64,000 nucleotides of DNA from Isosphaera pallida ATCC 43644 (lineage in GTDB: Bacteria > Planctomycetota > Planctomycetia > Isosphaerales > Isosphaeraceae), in contig NC_014962.1 of NCBI RefSeq assembly GCF_000186345.1, forward strand, positions 1,116,001-1,180,000. Reading direction: 5' to 3'. Shown here piece by piece: positions 36,556 to 45,127 of the stretch (position 1 is the first letter of the stretch; every line of letters starts with the position of its first letter). The notes beneath the pieces are model-generated. The model saw nothing but the letters and a program-made list of their open reading frames with translations, was not told the DNA's origin and did not search any database. The position numbers and the translations under genes are program-made.

Positions 36556-38385
36556 TCATCGTATCGGTGATCGTCCGGTGAGCGACTCCATAAGCTTGAT
36601 CTTGGTTGAGAAGAGATGAACGCTTCCACCGGAGTAATTCGCCACCGCGAGTCGTCCGGTGTTTGGGTCAAACGCCATAAAATGAGGACGAGTTCCAGTG
36701 AGGTTGGCGAAACCGCGAACCGCCACGGTTTCATGGGTGGCCATCTTGCGAAAATCAACCAAGATGAGAGAAGAATCGTGGGGTTGAGCGATGAGACAAT
36801 GATTCGAGCCCAAACAAACCACCTGACCTTGAAGTGGGGAGGGTGGCAACTCAACGATTTGAGGTGGACAAGACCAAGCATCGACGAGAGCGAGGCGTCC
36901 TTCATAGTGGGCGGCCACCACTAACCGATGACCTGAGAATGACAATCCACCAGGTTCGAACGGCAACGTGATCGCACCCAACTCCCGTGGAGATGTCGCG
37001 TCGTGAATATCGAACCCAATGACCCGCCGACTTCGAAAACAAGCCACCGCTAGGTAAGTCACCGTTTCATCTTGGCGAACCGCCAGACTCTGAGGCTGAT
37101 CAAGAGAATTGTTCAATTCAACATAACTTCTAACGCGAGCCGGACATCCCCGCTCATCAAGTTCAATCAAGGAGATTCGAGGTGGGTCGCGGTTTGGGTC
37201 TCCTTCAGCTCGTCCCGCCGTGAGGACCGCGGCTGCGCAAAGACGAGGCAGAATGACGAGATCCTTGGGATAGTCTCCAACCTCAAAGCGGTCGCCTAAC
37301 GGATTGAGGTTGGTATCGAAGGCTTGGATCCATCCTGGTTTGAGATGCACACCTTCAAAGCCGGCCGATTGGAGAATCAAGAGCGATGGAATCGCGTCCG
37401 TTGGGTCGGTTGCGATTGCTTCAGGACGACCTTCAAGTTCGATTTCACGGCTGAAGAAGGATCGATTCTGTTCATTCCATTCATGGATGGCGATCCGGTT
37501 GAAACGCGGATGAGAGACCGCCAATCGGGAGGAGTTCTGCCACCACGCCAAATGAGTGGCACGCTGCCAACGCGCAGGGATCCGCTCGGTCGCTTGAATT
37601 GAGAGCGTGTCGTTCTCGAATCCGGTTGGTCGAGACCAATGATAGCCTGTCCCGATGACCAGAGCAAGGGCTGGGATAGCTAAAATCGGGATCACCCCAG
37701 ATGCGACGCGCCCCGTCCGCGTTGGTTGGTTGGAACCGAAAGACTTGGACTCACGGTTCCAGATTTTAGGTTCCGTGCCTTGGAGAATGCGTTTGAGGTT
37801 AGCACGATGTCTGAGAATCATCATCACATAGAGAAGTAAGAAAACGATTGTTGAGAAGGAATCTGTGCTAAAAAATGGGTTGTCAACAGAGATGAACCAA
37901 TAAACGAGGAAAATGGCCCCACCGACCAACGAGGAGAGGGAAACCCAACCAGTCAGACCCAAGCTTGCGAGGAACCCGATGACCGCCAAGCCAATGCCCA
38001 GGGGGGCCAGTCCAAAGACGGCACCCAGGCTGGTCGCCACACCTTTGCCGCCGCGAAACTTGAGATAAAGCGGAAAGTTGTGTCCCAAGATGGTCATGAC
38101 CGCGAGAGCCGGCGGGAACCAAGGGGAAGGAGGCCATCCCGCAACCGATTGCGCAAGCAAGGGAAAACCCACCACCGGGCCGTATCCTTTGAGCGCATCG
38201 AGGACGAGAACCGTGAAAAACCCAGTCCAACCCATCACTCGTCGAACATTGGTCGCGCCAATGTTGCCGGAACCAATTTGGCGGAGATCTTGTCCCTTGA
38301 GAGATTTGACAAGAAGATACCCAAAAGGAATTGATCCAATCAAATAAGCAAAAATAAGAAAAACAAGGAACACTAACATGGTCAT
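36556..38385 (-). CDS. plsY: PlsY acyl-phosphate glycerol-3-phosphate acyltransferase fused to a beta-propeller
   Basis: A 609-aa fusion. Residues 1-208 are a complete PlsY, the membrane enzyme that makes lysophosphatidate from acyl phosphate and glycerol-3-phosphate. It has SGNIGATNVRR (39-49), GHNFPLYLKFRGGKG (101-115) and the usual PlsY end RHRANLKRILQGTEPKI. PlsY normally stops here. Instead a linker and an additional membrane helix (about 228-248) lead into about 350 residues of WD/NHL-like propeller repeats (ATHLAWWQNSSRLAVSHP, PQSLAVRQDETVTYLAVA, PHFMAFDPNTGRLAVANYSG). ATG 38385 lies 10 bases after the nucleotidyltransferase stop, so the long frame to 38622 is not used. The propeller probably faces the outside (inference). 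Confidence 0.88.
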   Translation of the reverse strand: MTMLVFLVFLIFAYLIGSIPFGYLLVKSLKGQDLRQIGSGNIGATNVRRVMGWTGFFTVLVLDALKGYGPVVGFPLLAQSVAGWPPSPWFPPALAVMTILGHNFPLYLKFRGGKGVATSLGAVFGLAPLGIGLAVIGFLASLGLTGWVSLSSLVGGAIFLVYWFISVDNPFFSTDSFSTIVFLLLYVMMILRHRANLKRILQGTEPKIWNRESKSFGSNQPTRTGRVASGVIPILAIPALALVIGTGYHWSRPTGFENDTLSIQATERIPARWQRATHLAWWQNSSRLAVSHPRFNRIAIHEWNEQNRSFFSREIELEGRPEAIATDPTDAIPSLLILQSAGFEGVHLKPGWIQAFDTNLNPLGDRFEVGDYPKDLVILPRLCAAAVLTAGRAEGDPNRDPPRISLIELDERGCPARVRSYVELNNSLDQPQSLAVRQDETVTYLAVACFRSRRVIGFDIHDATSPRELGAITLPFEPGGLSFSGHRLVVAAHYEGRLALVDAWSCPPQIVELPPSPLQGQVVCLGSNHCLIAQPHDSSLILVDFRKMATHETVAVRGFANLTGTRPHFMAFDPNTGRLAVANYSGGSVHLFSTKIKLMESLTGRSPIR

Positions 38386-38395
38386 TGTCGCATCC

Positions 38396-39277
38396 TCAAT
38401 GATCAGAATCAAGTGGGGAAACCGAAGAATGATGCGGCGTGCGTGGTTCGTACCCACCCACCAGCGTGTTGGGTTTGGGAGCGCCTTGGTGGGGAAAATC
38501 CCGTCTGAGGTCCTGCGCAGCGGGAGGTGCTGATGGGAGTTGAGTTGAGGTTGGAGGCGACGCGCCAAGAAATTCGTGGCGGCGCGATTGAAACAACGCG
38601 CTGGCCTCGGCGTAGTCGTCATGCCGTCCGATGTCGAGCCATAAGCAGGGTTGTCGGTCGCAGTGGATGGAATGCCCCGCGTCCTTCATCCGCATGAGAA
38701 GGTCGGGCATTCCCAGAGGTTCGCTAGGACCAAGGAAATCCCAGGCAATCGGCTCAAGCAGATAGACGCCCATGCTGACATGGAATGAATAGGTGGGTTT
38801 CTCGACATAGCGCGCTAGCACCTGCGGATCGTCGTCAAACTCCAGCACGCCGAAGTCAATTGGCACGACCCGGGGATGAGCGGCGATCGTAGCGACCGCC
38901 CGACGCCGGCGATGGAACGAGAGCAGGTTAGCGAAACTCAAAGTGGTGAGGATATCGCCGTTGAGAACTAGGGTCGAATCATCGGGACGAGGCACCAGTC
39001 TCAACCCCCCCGCGGTGCCTAAGGGATGAGATTCCCGGATATAGCGAAGACGGGTTCCGAACCGGGATCCATCGCCGCAGAAGGTTTCAATGAACTCCGC
39101 GAAATATCCAGTGAGGATTGTCACATCATCGAATCCGTCCCGCGCCAGTTGGCGCAAGACGATTTCAATGATAGGCATCGGTTCGGGTTCGCCCAACGGC
39201 ATGAGAGGCTTGGGCAAAACGGCCGTGAAGGGACGCAACCGCGTCCCCTTGCCACCGGCAAGAAGAATTGCCTTCAT
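38396..39277 (-). CDS. sugar-1-phosphate nucleotidyltransferase
   Basis: A 293-aa enzyme that activates sugar-1-phosphates with NTP. The signature LLAGGKGTRLRPFTAVLPKPLMPLG is at the N-terminus, followed by LGTAGGLRL, the metal site LVLNGDIL, and VEKPTYSFHVSMGVYLLEP. It groups with mannose-1-phosphate guanylyltransferase-like and glucose-1-phosphate thymidylyltransferase-like proteins, and the nucleotide and sugar cannot be fixed from sequence. The last 50 residues are Pro-rich and variable. It overlaps the upstream glycosyltransferase by four bases (ATGA), so they are coupled. Confidence 0.87.
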   Translation of the reverse strand: MKAILLAGGKGTRLRPFTAVLPKPLMPLGEPEPMPIIEIVLRQLARDGFDDVTILTGYFAEFIETFCGDGSRFGTRLRYIRESHPLGTAGGLRLVPRPDDSTLVLNGDILTTLSFANLLSFHRRRRAVATIAAHPRVVPIDFGVLEFDDDPQVLARYVEKPTYSFHVSMGVYLLEPIAWDFLGPSEPLGMPDLLMRMKDAGHSIHCDRQPCLWLDIGRHDDYAEASALFQSRRHEFLGASPPTSTQLPSAPPAAQDLRRDFPHQGAPKPNTLVGGYEPRTPHHSSVSPLDSDH

Positions 39278-40563
39278 CTTTGATCCTCGCGCAAAATGAC
39301 CCGTGATTCCAAGTGAGAGACCGATCGCCGGCGACTTCGGGCAAACGATCCCGAATCGCGCCGCAGTCGAGCCGCCTCGTCGAAAACATCGAGGAGGCGG
39401 TCTACATGACGATCAAACGATTGTTCGCGTCCCAGCCTTTCCGCCGCGACCGACATCTGTCGAAGCACTTTTGGATTCAACAACTGGTCGAACGCGGCGA
39501 TCAACCCTGGCGTGTCGTAAGGCGTCTTAAGAACAAAGCCTTCCCGTCCTGGACACAGGATCTCTCCAGCTCCGTTTTGGGCGGTGGTGATGACGGGCAG
39601 GCCATGAACCAACGCCTCGAAGACCACCAGTGAGCAAGGGTCGTAAAATGTGGGGGACACGAAGAAGTCGGCGGCCAAATAAGCCTGTCGGATCTCCGGG
39701 AGAAAGCCAGCGAATTGGACCCGATCTGCGATGTTCAGTCGAACCGCCAGGTTCTGGAAGGGCTCGGGACGGCCTCCACCGCAAACCAAAAGCATGATTG
39801 GTGGAGCGAAGCCGGGATTTCGGGCGGCCCAGGTGTCGAGAAACGCTCGGAATCCTCGAAACAGCGGTTCTAAACCTTTGAGCCGAAAGTTATGTCCAAC
39901 AAAGAGACCAACATGCGTATCTAGTCCAATGCCATATCGGGATCGAAGCAACGCGCGGGCGCGCTCCCGATCAGCGCTCGTTAACCTTAGGCGATCGAGA
40001 TGAACCGCGTTGGGGATGACTCGGATCCGATCTTCCGACACGGCGTGATACCGCATCAGGTGCGACTTGACAAAGTGGCTTACAGCAACGATCAATGTCC
40101 GGGAGTGTGACGAATATTGACGCCGTTCAATCTCAAGGTCAGTCCACCATTTGGGATTGAGCCATTTTCCTATCTTGTAAAGGTGACGCCCCCACTTGGT
40201 TTGGAACCGCTGCGCGTTGTATTCCAAACTGGCTTGGCGGACGCCGCCTTGCGGAATCAAGACATCCTGTTCAATGGTGCCAATGAGTCCCACAACGCAG
40301 TCGTAGCAATCACGCTTGGCTTGAATCGCCTCCGCGCAGCGCTGGGCGAAGTGTCGAGTCCGCCAACTCCGAGGCCAGTCCGAACCCTTCAGGTCAATGC
40401 GGTGGAGCTGGACCGAATCGGGAATCTCGTCAGGCCGCCAACTTGACGCGAAGAGATCGACGCGACACCCCCGCTGGATGAGACCGCGCAACAGATCGAC
40501 GACGTAAGTCTCCGCGCCTCCACGTCGGGGGTCAACCGATTCAAAGCCGATGGCGATCTTCAT
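39274..40563 (-). CDS. GT4-family glycosyltransferase
   Basis: A 429-aa retaining glycosyltransferase with the GT-B fold. The N-terminal domain opens with FESVDPRRGGAETYVVDLLRGL. The C-terminal domain has VGLFVGHNFRLKGLEPLFRGF, MLLVCGGG, VQFAGFLPEIRQAYLAADFF and the donor-binding E-x7-E stretch DPCSLVVFEALVHGLPVITT. The pattern resembles LPS core transferases such as WaaG. It probably works at the cytoplasmic face of the membrane. It starts 22 bases after the end of the kinase gene. Confidence 0.87.
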   Translation of the reverse strand: MKIAIGFESVDPRRGGAETYVVDLLRGLIQRGCRVDLFASSWRPDEIPDSVQLHRIDLKGSDWPRSWRTRHFAQRCAEAIQAKRDCYDCVVGLIGTIEQDVLIPQGGVRQASLEYNAQRFQTKWGRHLYKIGKWLNPKWWTDLEIERRQYSSHSRTLIVAVSHFVKSHLMRYHAVSEDRIRVIPNAVHLDRLRLTSADRERARALLRSRYGIGLDTHVGLFVGHNFRLKGLEPLFRGFRAFLDTWAARNPGFAPPIMLLVCGGGRPEPFQNLAVRLNIADRVQFAGFLPEIRQAYLAADFFVSPTFYDPCSLVVFEALVHGLPVITTAQNGAGEILCPGREGFVLKTPYDTPGLIAAFDQLLNPKVLRQMSVAAERLGREQSFDRHVDRLLDVFDEAARLRRDSGSFARSRRRSVSHLESRVILREDQR

Positions 40564-40585
40564 GGTGAGGTCTCATCTCGGACGG

Positions 40586-41494
40586 TTATGATGGCAAAGT
40601 GGCTTGGTGTTTGCGATGATGACAAAGGTATCGGTGTGTTTTTACAGAAACTAGCGTTGCCGTCAGTGAGGCCGCTGGAGGTTGACAACACTCGCGATAC
40701 ACACGCCAAAATAACCGGCGGTCCCGTTCCTCAACCCCGACGACCCCTTGGGTTGAAAACCGCCACTGTGCCAAATCTTTGATTCGATATCGCCAACGGG
40801 TGATCGAAGAAGGTTGAATCATTCGTTGGAAGTCGATCAGTGTCAAGTGACCGACCGGCGAATCAAGGGAGTGAGACACGAAGAAATGGCAGAGGTAAAG
40901 GTCTTGATGAAACCACCCTGCCCGATGGAGCAGGGCGGTCATTTCCGCCATGCGTCGAACCACGTTTTGCTTCCAAACCAAGAAGGAGGCGTAGTCGAGA
41001 AGCTCAAAAGCGCGGGGGATGGCTTCGTGGACGGCCAGGGCCTCGTCGATTTCGCGAATCAGTAACAACGACTGAACGCCACCATCGGCCTTCACCCGAA
41101 CCGCGGCGGCCACCGATTCGGGAACCGTTAGACCAAGCCGGCGGGCGGACTCAAGGTGACGCCATTCCGTCGCCGCTGCCGACCGGAACACTTTTGATTC
41201 GAGGGGGAAGTTTCGGGGAACTCGTTCCCGATCATGGTGTTTGAGATAGCACACAAGTGAATTTGCGCCTTTTGTGGGTTCGAGTTGAACCCGAGCGGTC
41301 AACCGTCCCTGCTTCCGATGAATCCGATCCCAACACGATTGAGAAAGATCAGGGTCAAAGAGCGTGTCAAAACGACCAGGCGCAAACATTGTTGTCCATC
41401 GGGGTGAGATCCAATAAAAAACGTGATGGTTTTGATGAAGGGCGTGGCATTTCCACTCGGGAAGGTCGATCATTTCGGTTGCAATTGGCCGCAT
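40586..41494 (-). CDS. LPS core kinase-like protein (RfaP/InaA family)
   Basis: A 302-aa small-molecule kinase with a reduced protein-kinase fold. It has K85 in VCYLKHH, the catalytic loop WFHQDLYLCHFFV with D198, and the metal-binding DFQ (D221) in LTLIDFQRM. H-x-D-L-Y-x-x-H is diagnostic of RfaP/KdkA-type kinases, which phosphorylate heptose or Kdo in the LPS inner core. A planctomycete glycolipid sugar is the probable acceptor (inference). Its start overlaps the upstream membrane transferase gene by 25 bases. Confidence 0.83.
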   Translation of the reverse strand: MRPIATEMIDLPEWKCHALHQNHHVFYWISPRWTTMFAPGRFDTLFDPDLSQSCWDRIHRKQGRLTARVQLEPTKGANSLVCYLKHHDRERVPRNFPLESKVFRSAAATEWRHLESARRLGLTVPESVAAAVRVKADGGVQSLLLIREIDEALAVHEAIPRAFELLDYASFLVWKQNVVRRMAEMTALLHRAGWFHQDLYLCHFFVSHSLDSPVGHLTLIDFQRMIQPSSITRWRYRIKDLAQWRFSTQGVVGVEERDRRLFWRVYRECCQPPAASLTATLVSVKTHRYLCHHRKHQATLPS

Positions 41495-43107
41495 GTCGCC
41501 ACCTCCTGACCACGTGTGATCGGATCTCCGGCGAAGTTGGGCCTGCCCAGTTGGTAAATCAGGACGCTGCGGTCTTCACCTCCGCGGTGCGGTGGGGAGC
41601 CGTCGAACGCTCCCACCAAGGCCGCGTTTCGATCGCGCAGGACACGTCGGATTGCCTCCGCGCGGTTCGATTTCCCTTCGACCTCGTTCCTTTGAAAGAC
41701 CAGGTAGCGCAAATGGTGGTCCGTGAGTGCCTGGGTCAAGTGCCAAGCGTCATAGTCGCGTCGTTGTGTGACAAACAAAACAAACCCCCGCGAGTCGAAC
41801 ACACGCTCGCCATCCACAAGACGCGACTGAAGCCAGGTGGCCGCCTCGAGCTGCGCTGCTCGACTGAGATGATTTCCTCGACTCGCCAATCCGAACCCGA
41901 TCAAAAGCAAAAACCCGCAGACCAAGCTGCACCAACGTTGAATTCCAGGTCCCCTTGCAAGTCGGAGCTGCTCGAAGAGGTGGTTGGCCACCCAGGCGCA
42001 CCAGATGACTCCAAAGCATCCAATTAACCAAGCGTGACGTTCGGAGAGGTAGTGAAGACGTTCATATTGCATCGACTGGGCGAGGGTGATGATGGTGAGA
42101 CCAAAACCCGTTTGAGCAAGGATCGGGTGCGATCGACCGTGGATCCGGCTGAACCAGACACTGCCAAGGACAATAGCCAGGCTGCCGGGAACTCCGGTTG
42201 CCCTCAAACCGGTGGCGAGCGCCGCGAAGACCGTGGAGGTTAGGGCATTCTCTTGATTGGCGTCCGTTTCCTCTTTGGGCGTCCATCCTGCCAGCAGGTT
42301 AGAAGGAGAGGTGTCTTTGAGTCGGAGTTTTTCCGCCGCCATCGGACTGAGTCCGATGCTGAGTCGAACCGACAATTTCTCCGAGACGGCTCCTTTGACT
42401 AGCGCGTAACAACCACACGTTATCATCAGTCCAACCAGGAAAGTGATTGTCACCAAACCGCGTTGATACCATGTGGAACGTTCTCGAGGAGTTCCCCAGA
42501 CGCTCGCCAAAATGAGGGCGGCCATCAGGATCGCGTCGGGTTTGAAGCCGTAGCCGACCCCAATCAACCAGCCCGAGACAAATGCCAAGGCGGGGTTGAA
42601 CCAGCGTTGTGTCGCAAGGGTCGTGTTGAAAAGCCACCAGGCCCAGACGCACACCCCAACCATCCAAGAGTCAGCCAGCGTGTCGTGGCTGATCGTGTTG
42701 AACACTGGGGTCAACCCGACCCAGGCGACGATCCAAAGGGCCAACCCGCGTCCCAACCAGAGACGACTCAGCGCGATGAGCCCTGTAACGATCATCACCC
42801 ACCCTCCAATGGCAACCATTTGTCCACTGATCCGCCAGAGGGTTGAGGTAGAAGCGTCCCAGTCGAAGGCCGTGTTGAGCCGGCTTGCCAGGGGTTGCAG
42901 AAGTGCGACCAACGCGGGATAAAGGGGATGTCGATCGGTGTCCTGGACCACGTGGTACCACGGTTGGGTTTGAAAGTCGCGGGCGACCCGCAGATAAACG
43001 AGGCCGTCGGGCGCGGGCAGAGGCGTGCGGGCCAGGCCGATGAGATGGCCTCCAACCATCAGGGCCAGGATCGCCGTTGTTCTTGCCCACTCGGACCGTG
43101 ACCTCAC
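41470..43107 (-). CDS. polytopic membrane glycosyltransferase-like protein (GT39/PMT type)
   Basis: A 545-aa integral membrane protein with about 9-11 helices and a soluble C-terminal part of about 130 residues. The first loop carries DGLVYLRVARDF and DTDRHPLYPALVALLQ, matching the D-x-x-x-Y and H-P-L-Y region of GT-C enzymes that use polyprenyl-linked sugars. The acceptor is unknown. GTG 43107 is chosen because AAGGAG lies seven bases upstream, and ATG 43140 has no proper spacing. It leads the five-gene minus-strand run ending with plsY. Confidence 0.75.
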   Translation of the reverse strand: MRSRSEWARTTAILALMVGGHLIGLARTPLPAPDGLVYLRVARDFQTQPWYHVVQDTDRHPLYPALVALLQPLASRLNTAFDWDASTSTLWRISGQMVAIGGWVMIVTGLIALSRLWLGRGLALWIVAWVGLTPVFNTISHDTLADSWMVGVCVWAWWLFNTTLATQRWFNPALAFVSGWLIGVGYGFKPDAILMAALILASVWGTPRERSTWYQRGLVTITFLVGLMITCGCYALVKGAVSEKLSVRLSIGLSPMAAEKLRLKDTSPSNLLAGWTPKEETDANQENALTSTVFAALATGLRATGVPGSLAIVLGSVWFSRIHGRSHPILAQTGFGLTIITLAQSMQYERLHYLSERHAWLIGCFGVIWCAWVANHLFEQLRLARGPGIQRWCSLVCGFLLLIGFGLASRGNHLSRAAQLEAATWLQSRLVDGERVFDSRGFVLFVTQRRDYDAWHLTQALTDHHLRYLVFQRNEVEGKSNRAEAIRRVLRDRNAALVGAFDGSPPHRGGEDRSVLIYQLGRPNFAGDPITRGQEVATCGQLQPK

Positions 43108-43337
43108 GCTCGATCTCCTTTCGACCGATTCGGACCACATCCTTTGGACGCCGCGGGAGCGCTGGGACGATAGACTGGTCCTCCGCGCGTGTCAATCCAG
43201 AATCCAAGGCAACCGGCTCAACGCCTCGCTAACCGGCCGCGACGTCCCGACGCTTCTTGAGTACAATGCAACGGGTCGCGTTCCGGCGGGGCACCACCCC
43301 TCGCCGCCTGTATTCCTCCATGTGAAAGGAAGCCGCG

Positions 43338-43949
43338 ATGCTCGGCGTCCATCTGGGACTCGTCCCTTACCTTCAGAGGGTCTGCCAAGAGCTCGGCCGC
43401 CTTGAGCCCCAACCCGTTTACGATCTTTGTGATCATCTTGAACGGGCGTATCAAAGCCGCGCGATGATCTTTGTCATCGGCAACGGAGGCTCGGGAGCCA
43501 ACGCCTCGCACCTTTGCGAGGACTTAAATAAATGCACGCTCAGGGATTTTGAGAACCAATCACGACTGCGGGTCTTGAGCTTGACGGACAACACGCCCGG
43601 GATCACCGCGTGGGCCAACGACGAGGGATACGACCGGATTTTCGTGGAGCAGCTCAAAACCTACGCATCGCCGGGGGACGTGCTGATTGCCATTTCCGGG
43701 TCGGGCAACAGTCCGAACATTCTCAAGGCCGTTGAGTGGGCCAACGCCAACGGTCTGACGACCTTTGGAATGACCGGCTTTTCGGGCGGAAAGCTTAAGA
43801 CAATGGCTCATAAAACGATTCATGTGGCGATTGACGACATGGGGATCGCAGAATCCATTCATCAGGTGGTGTTTCATTGGGTTGTGGACGACATCTATCG
43901 CCGCATTTCCGGCCCGATCGCCCAAGCCTCGGCGAACTCAACCGACTGA
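43338..43949 (+). CDS. phosphoheptose isomerase-like SIS protein (GmhA type)
   Basis: A 203-aa protein with a single SIS domain. IFVIGNGGSGANASHLCEDL, DNTPGITAWANDEGYDRIF and VLIAISGSGNSPNILKAVEWA are the sugar-phosphate-binding segments. The His and Glu in ASHLCED and the Gln and His in SIHQVVFHWV occupy the metal-ligand positions of GmhA, which converts sedoheptulose-7-phosphate to heptose-7-phosphate. The ROK kinase follows after 24 bases. Another ketose-phosphate substrate is possible. Confidence 0.83.
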   Translation: MLGVHLGLVPYLQRVCQELGRLEPQPVYDLCDHLERAYQSRAMIFVIGNGGSGANASHLCEDLNKCTLRDFENQSRLRVLSLTDNTPGITAWANDEGYDRIFVEQLKTYASPGDVLIAISGSGNSPNILKAVEWANANGLTTFGMTGFSGGKLKTMAHKTIHVAIDDMGIAESIHQVVFHWVVDDIYRRISGPIAQASANSTD

Positions 43950-43973
43950 CCCCGATTTCGAGTTGAACCAGCC

Positions 43974-45020
43974 ATGATGCGATCCGACAAGACTGCGATG
44001 TCCTCCCACGCCAAAAAGCTTGCGCCTGGAGAGTGGTTGGTGGGAGTGGAGATTGGCGGGACCAAACTTCAGTTGGGCCTGGGCCGAGACACTGGAGACT
44101 TGAAGGCGATCCGCCGGGTGGGAGTCGATCCGGCCGGTGGTGCTCGGGGAATCCTCGAACAAATCGCCTTCGAGTTGGATCAATTGATTCATGGCGCGAA
44201 TTTGGACTTTGCGGCGGTTGCGGCGGTTGGCGTCGGCTTTGGTGGACCGGTTGACCGCCTCGGCGGCACGGTTCGGAATTCTTATCAAATCGAGGGCTGG
44301 ACTCAATTCGATCTGCGGTCCTGGTTCCAAGGTCGGTTTCACGGGCGTCGCGGCCAACCGCCCCCGGTCGTCCTTCTCAACGACGCCGACGCCGCCGCGC
44401 TTGGGGAGGCGCGATGGGGTTGCGGAAAAGGATGCTCACCCCTCGTCTACGTGACCGTCGGCAGTGGCGTTGGCGGTGGTTTGGTGATTGATGGGGCGTT
44501 GTGTCCAGGTTCGATTCAAGGACCGGGAGCAATGGAGTTGGGCCACCTGCGGATTGCGCGGGCCAACAATCAGGAGTTAGAGGCGGTCGCCTCGGGATGG
44601 GCTCTGGCGAGTCGAGCCAAAGCGAGGTGGCACGAAGCCGGCGCTTCGACACTTCGCGATCTGGTGGACGGTGATGTGGAGTCGGTGACCGGGGAAATCG
44701 TGGGGATCGCGGCGGGCTTGGGCGACCCCGTTTGCCGGGAGGTGGTGGAACAGGCCGTGGACGCGATGGTCGAAGCGCTAACGGCGGTGGTGGTTCTCAT
44801 CGGTCCGCAACGCATCATTCTGGGCGGTGGTGTCTCATTGATGGAGGAGGATCTTTGGATCAAGCCGATCGAACAAGGCTTGCGTCGAGAGGTTCCCGCC
44901 ATGTTTCGGGACACGATTGACCTTGTCCGCCCCAAACTTGGGGACCATGTGGTTCTTCATGGCGCGATCGCTGCCGCCCATGATGTTTGGGAACAAGTCG
45001 CGTCCTCATATCGGACCTAG
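43974..45020 (+). CDS. ROK-family sugar kinase
   Basis: A 348-aa kinase of the ROK group. The phosphate-binding loop is GVEIGGTKLQLGL, the catalytic Asp is in LLNDADAAALGEARWG, and VTVGSGVGGGLVIDG and ELGHLRI follow. The Cys-rich zinc motif of NagC/Mlc-type ROK proteins is absent, and LEAVASGWALASRAK stands in its place, so this is an enzyme without the DNA-binding part. It phosphorylates a hexose or other sugar in the cytoplasm. It is in one unit with the SIS isomerase gene. An in-frame ATG at 43998 is an alternative start. Confidence 0.85.
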   Translation: MMRSDKTAMSSHAKKLAPGEWLVGVEIGGTKLQLGLGRDTGDLKAIRRVGVDPAGGARGILEQIAFELDQLIHGANLDFAAVAAVGVGFGGPVDRLGGTVRNSYQIEGWTQFDLRSWFQGRFHGRRGQPPPVVLLNDADAAALGEARWGCGKGCSPLVYVTVGSGVGGGLVIDGALCPGSIQGPGAMELGHLRIARANNQELEAVASGWALASRAKARWHEAGASTLRDLVDGDVESVTGEIVGIAAGLGDPVCREVVEQAVDAMVEALTAVVVLIGPQRIILGGGVSLMEEDLWIKPIEQGLRREVPAMFRDTIDLVRPKLGDHVVLHGAIAAAHDVWEQVASSYRT

Positions 45021-45127
45021 GTTGAAATGACTTGAGGGAGAGTCAGCACATCCTAATCGAAGCGTCGTCGTCAACTTCGGGAGAGGTGGAGGAACATGTT
45101 TGATGTCGGGTTGACCGGAACGAGGTC

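Noticed and set aside
36020-36619. Plus-strand ORF of 199 codons spanning the end of the beta-helix gene and the following gap
   Set aside because: Starts inside a supported gene in another frame and shows no domain; at best decayed sequence.
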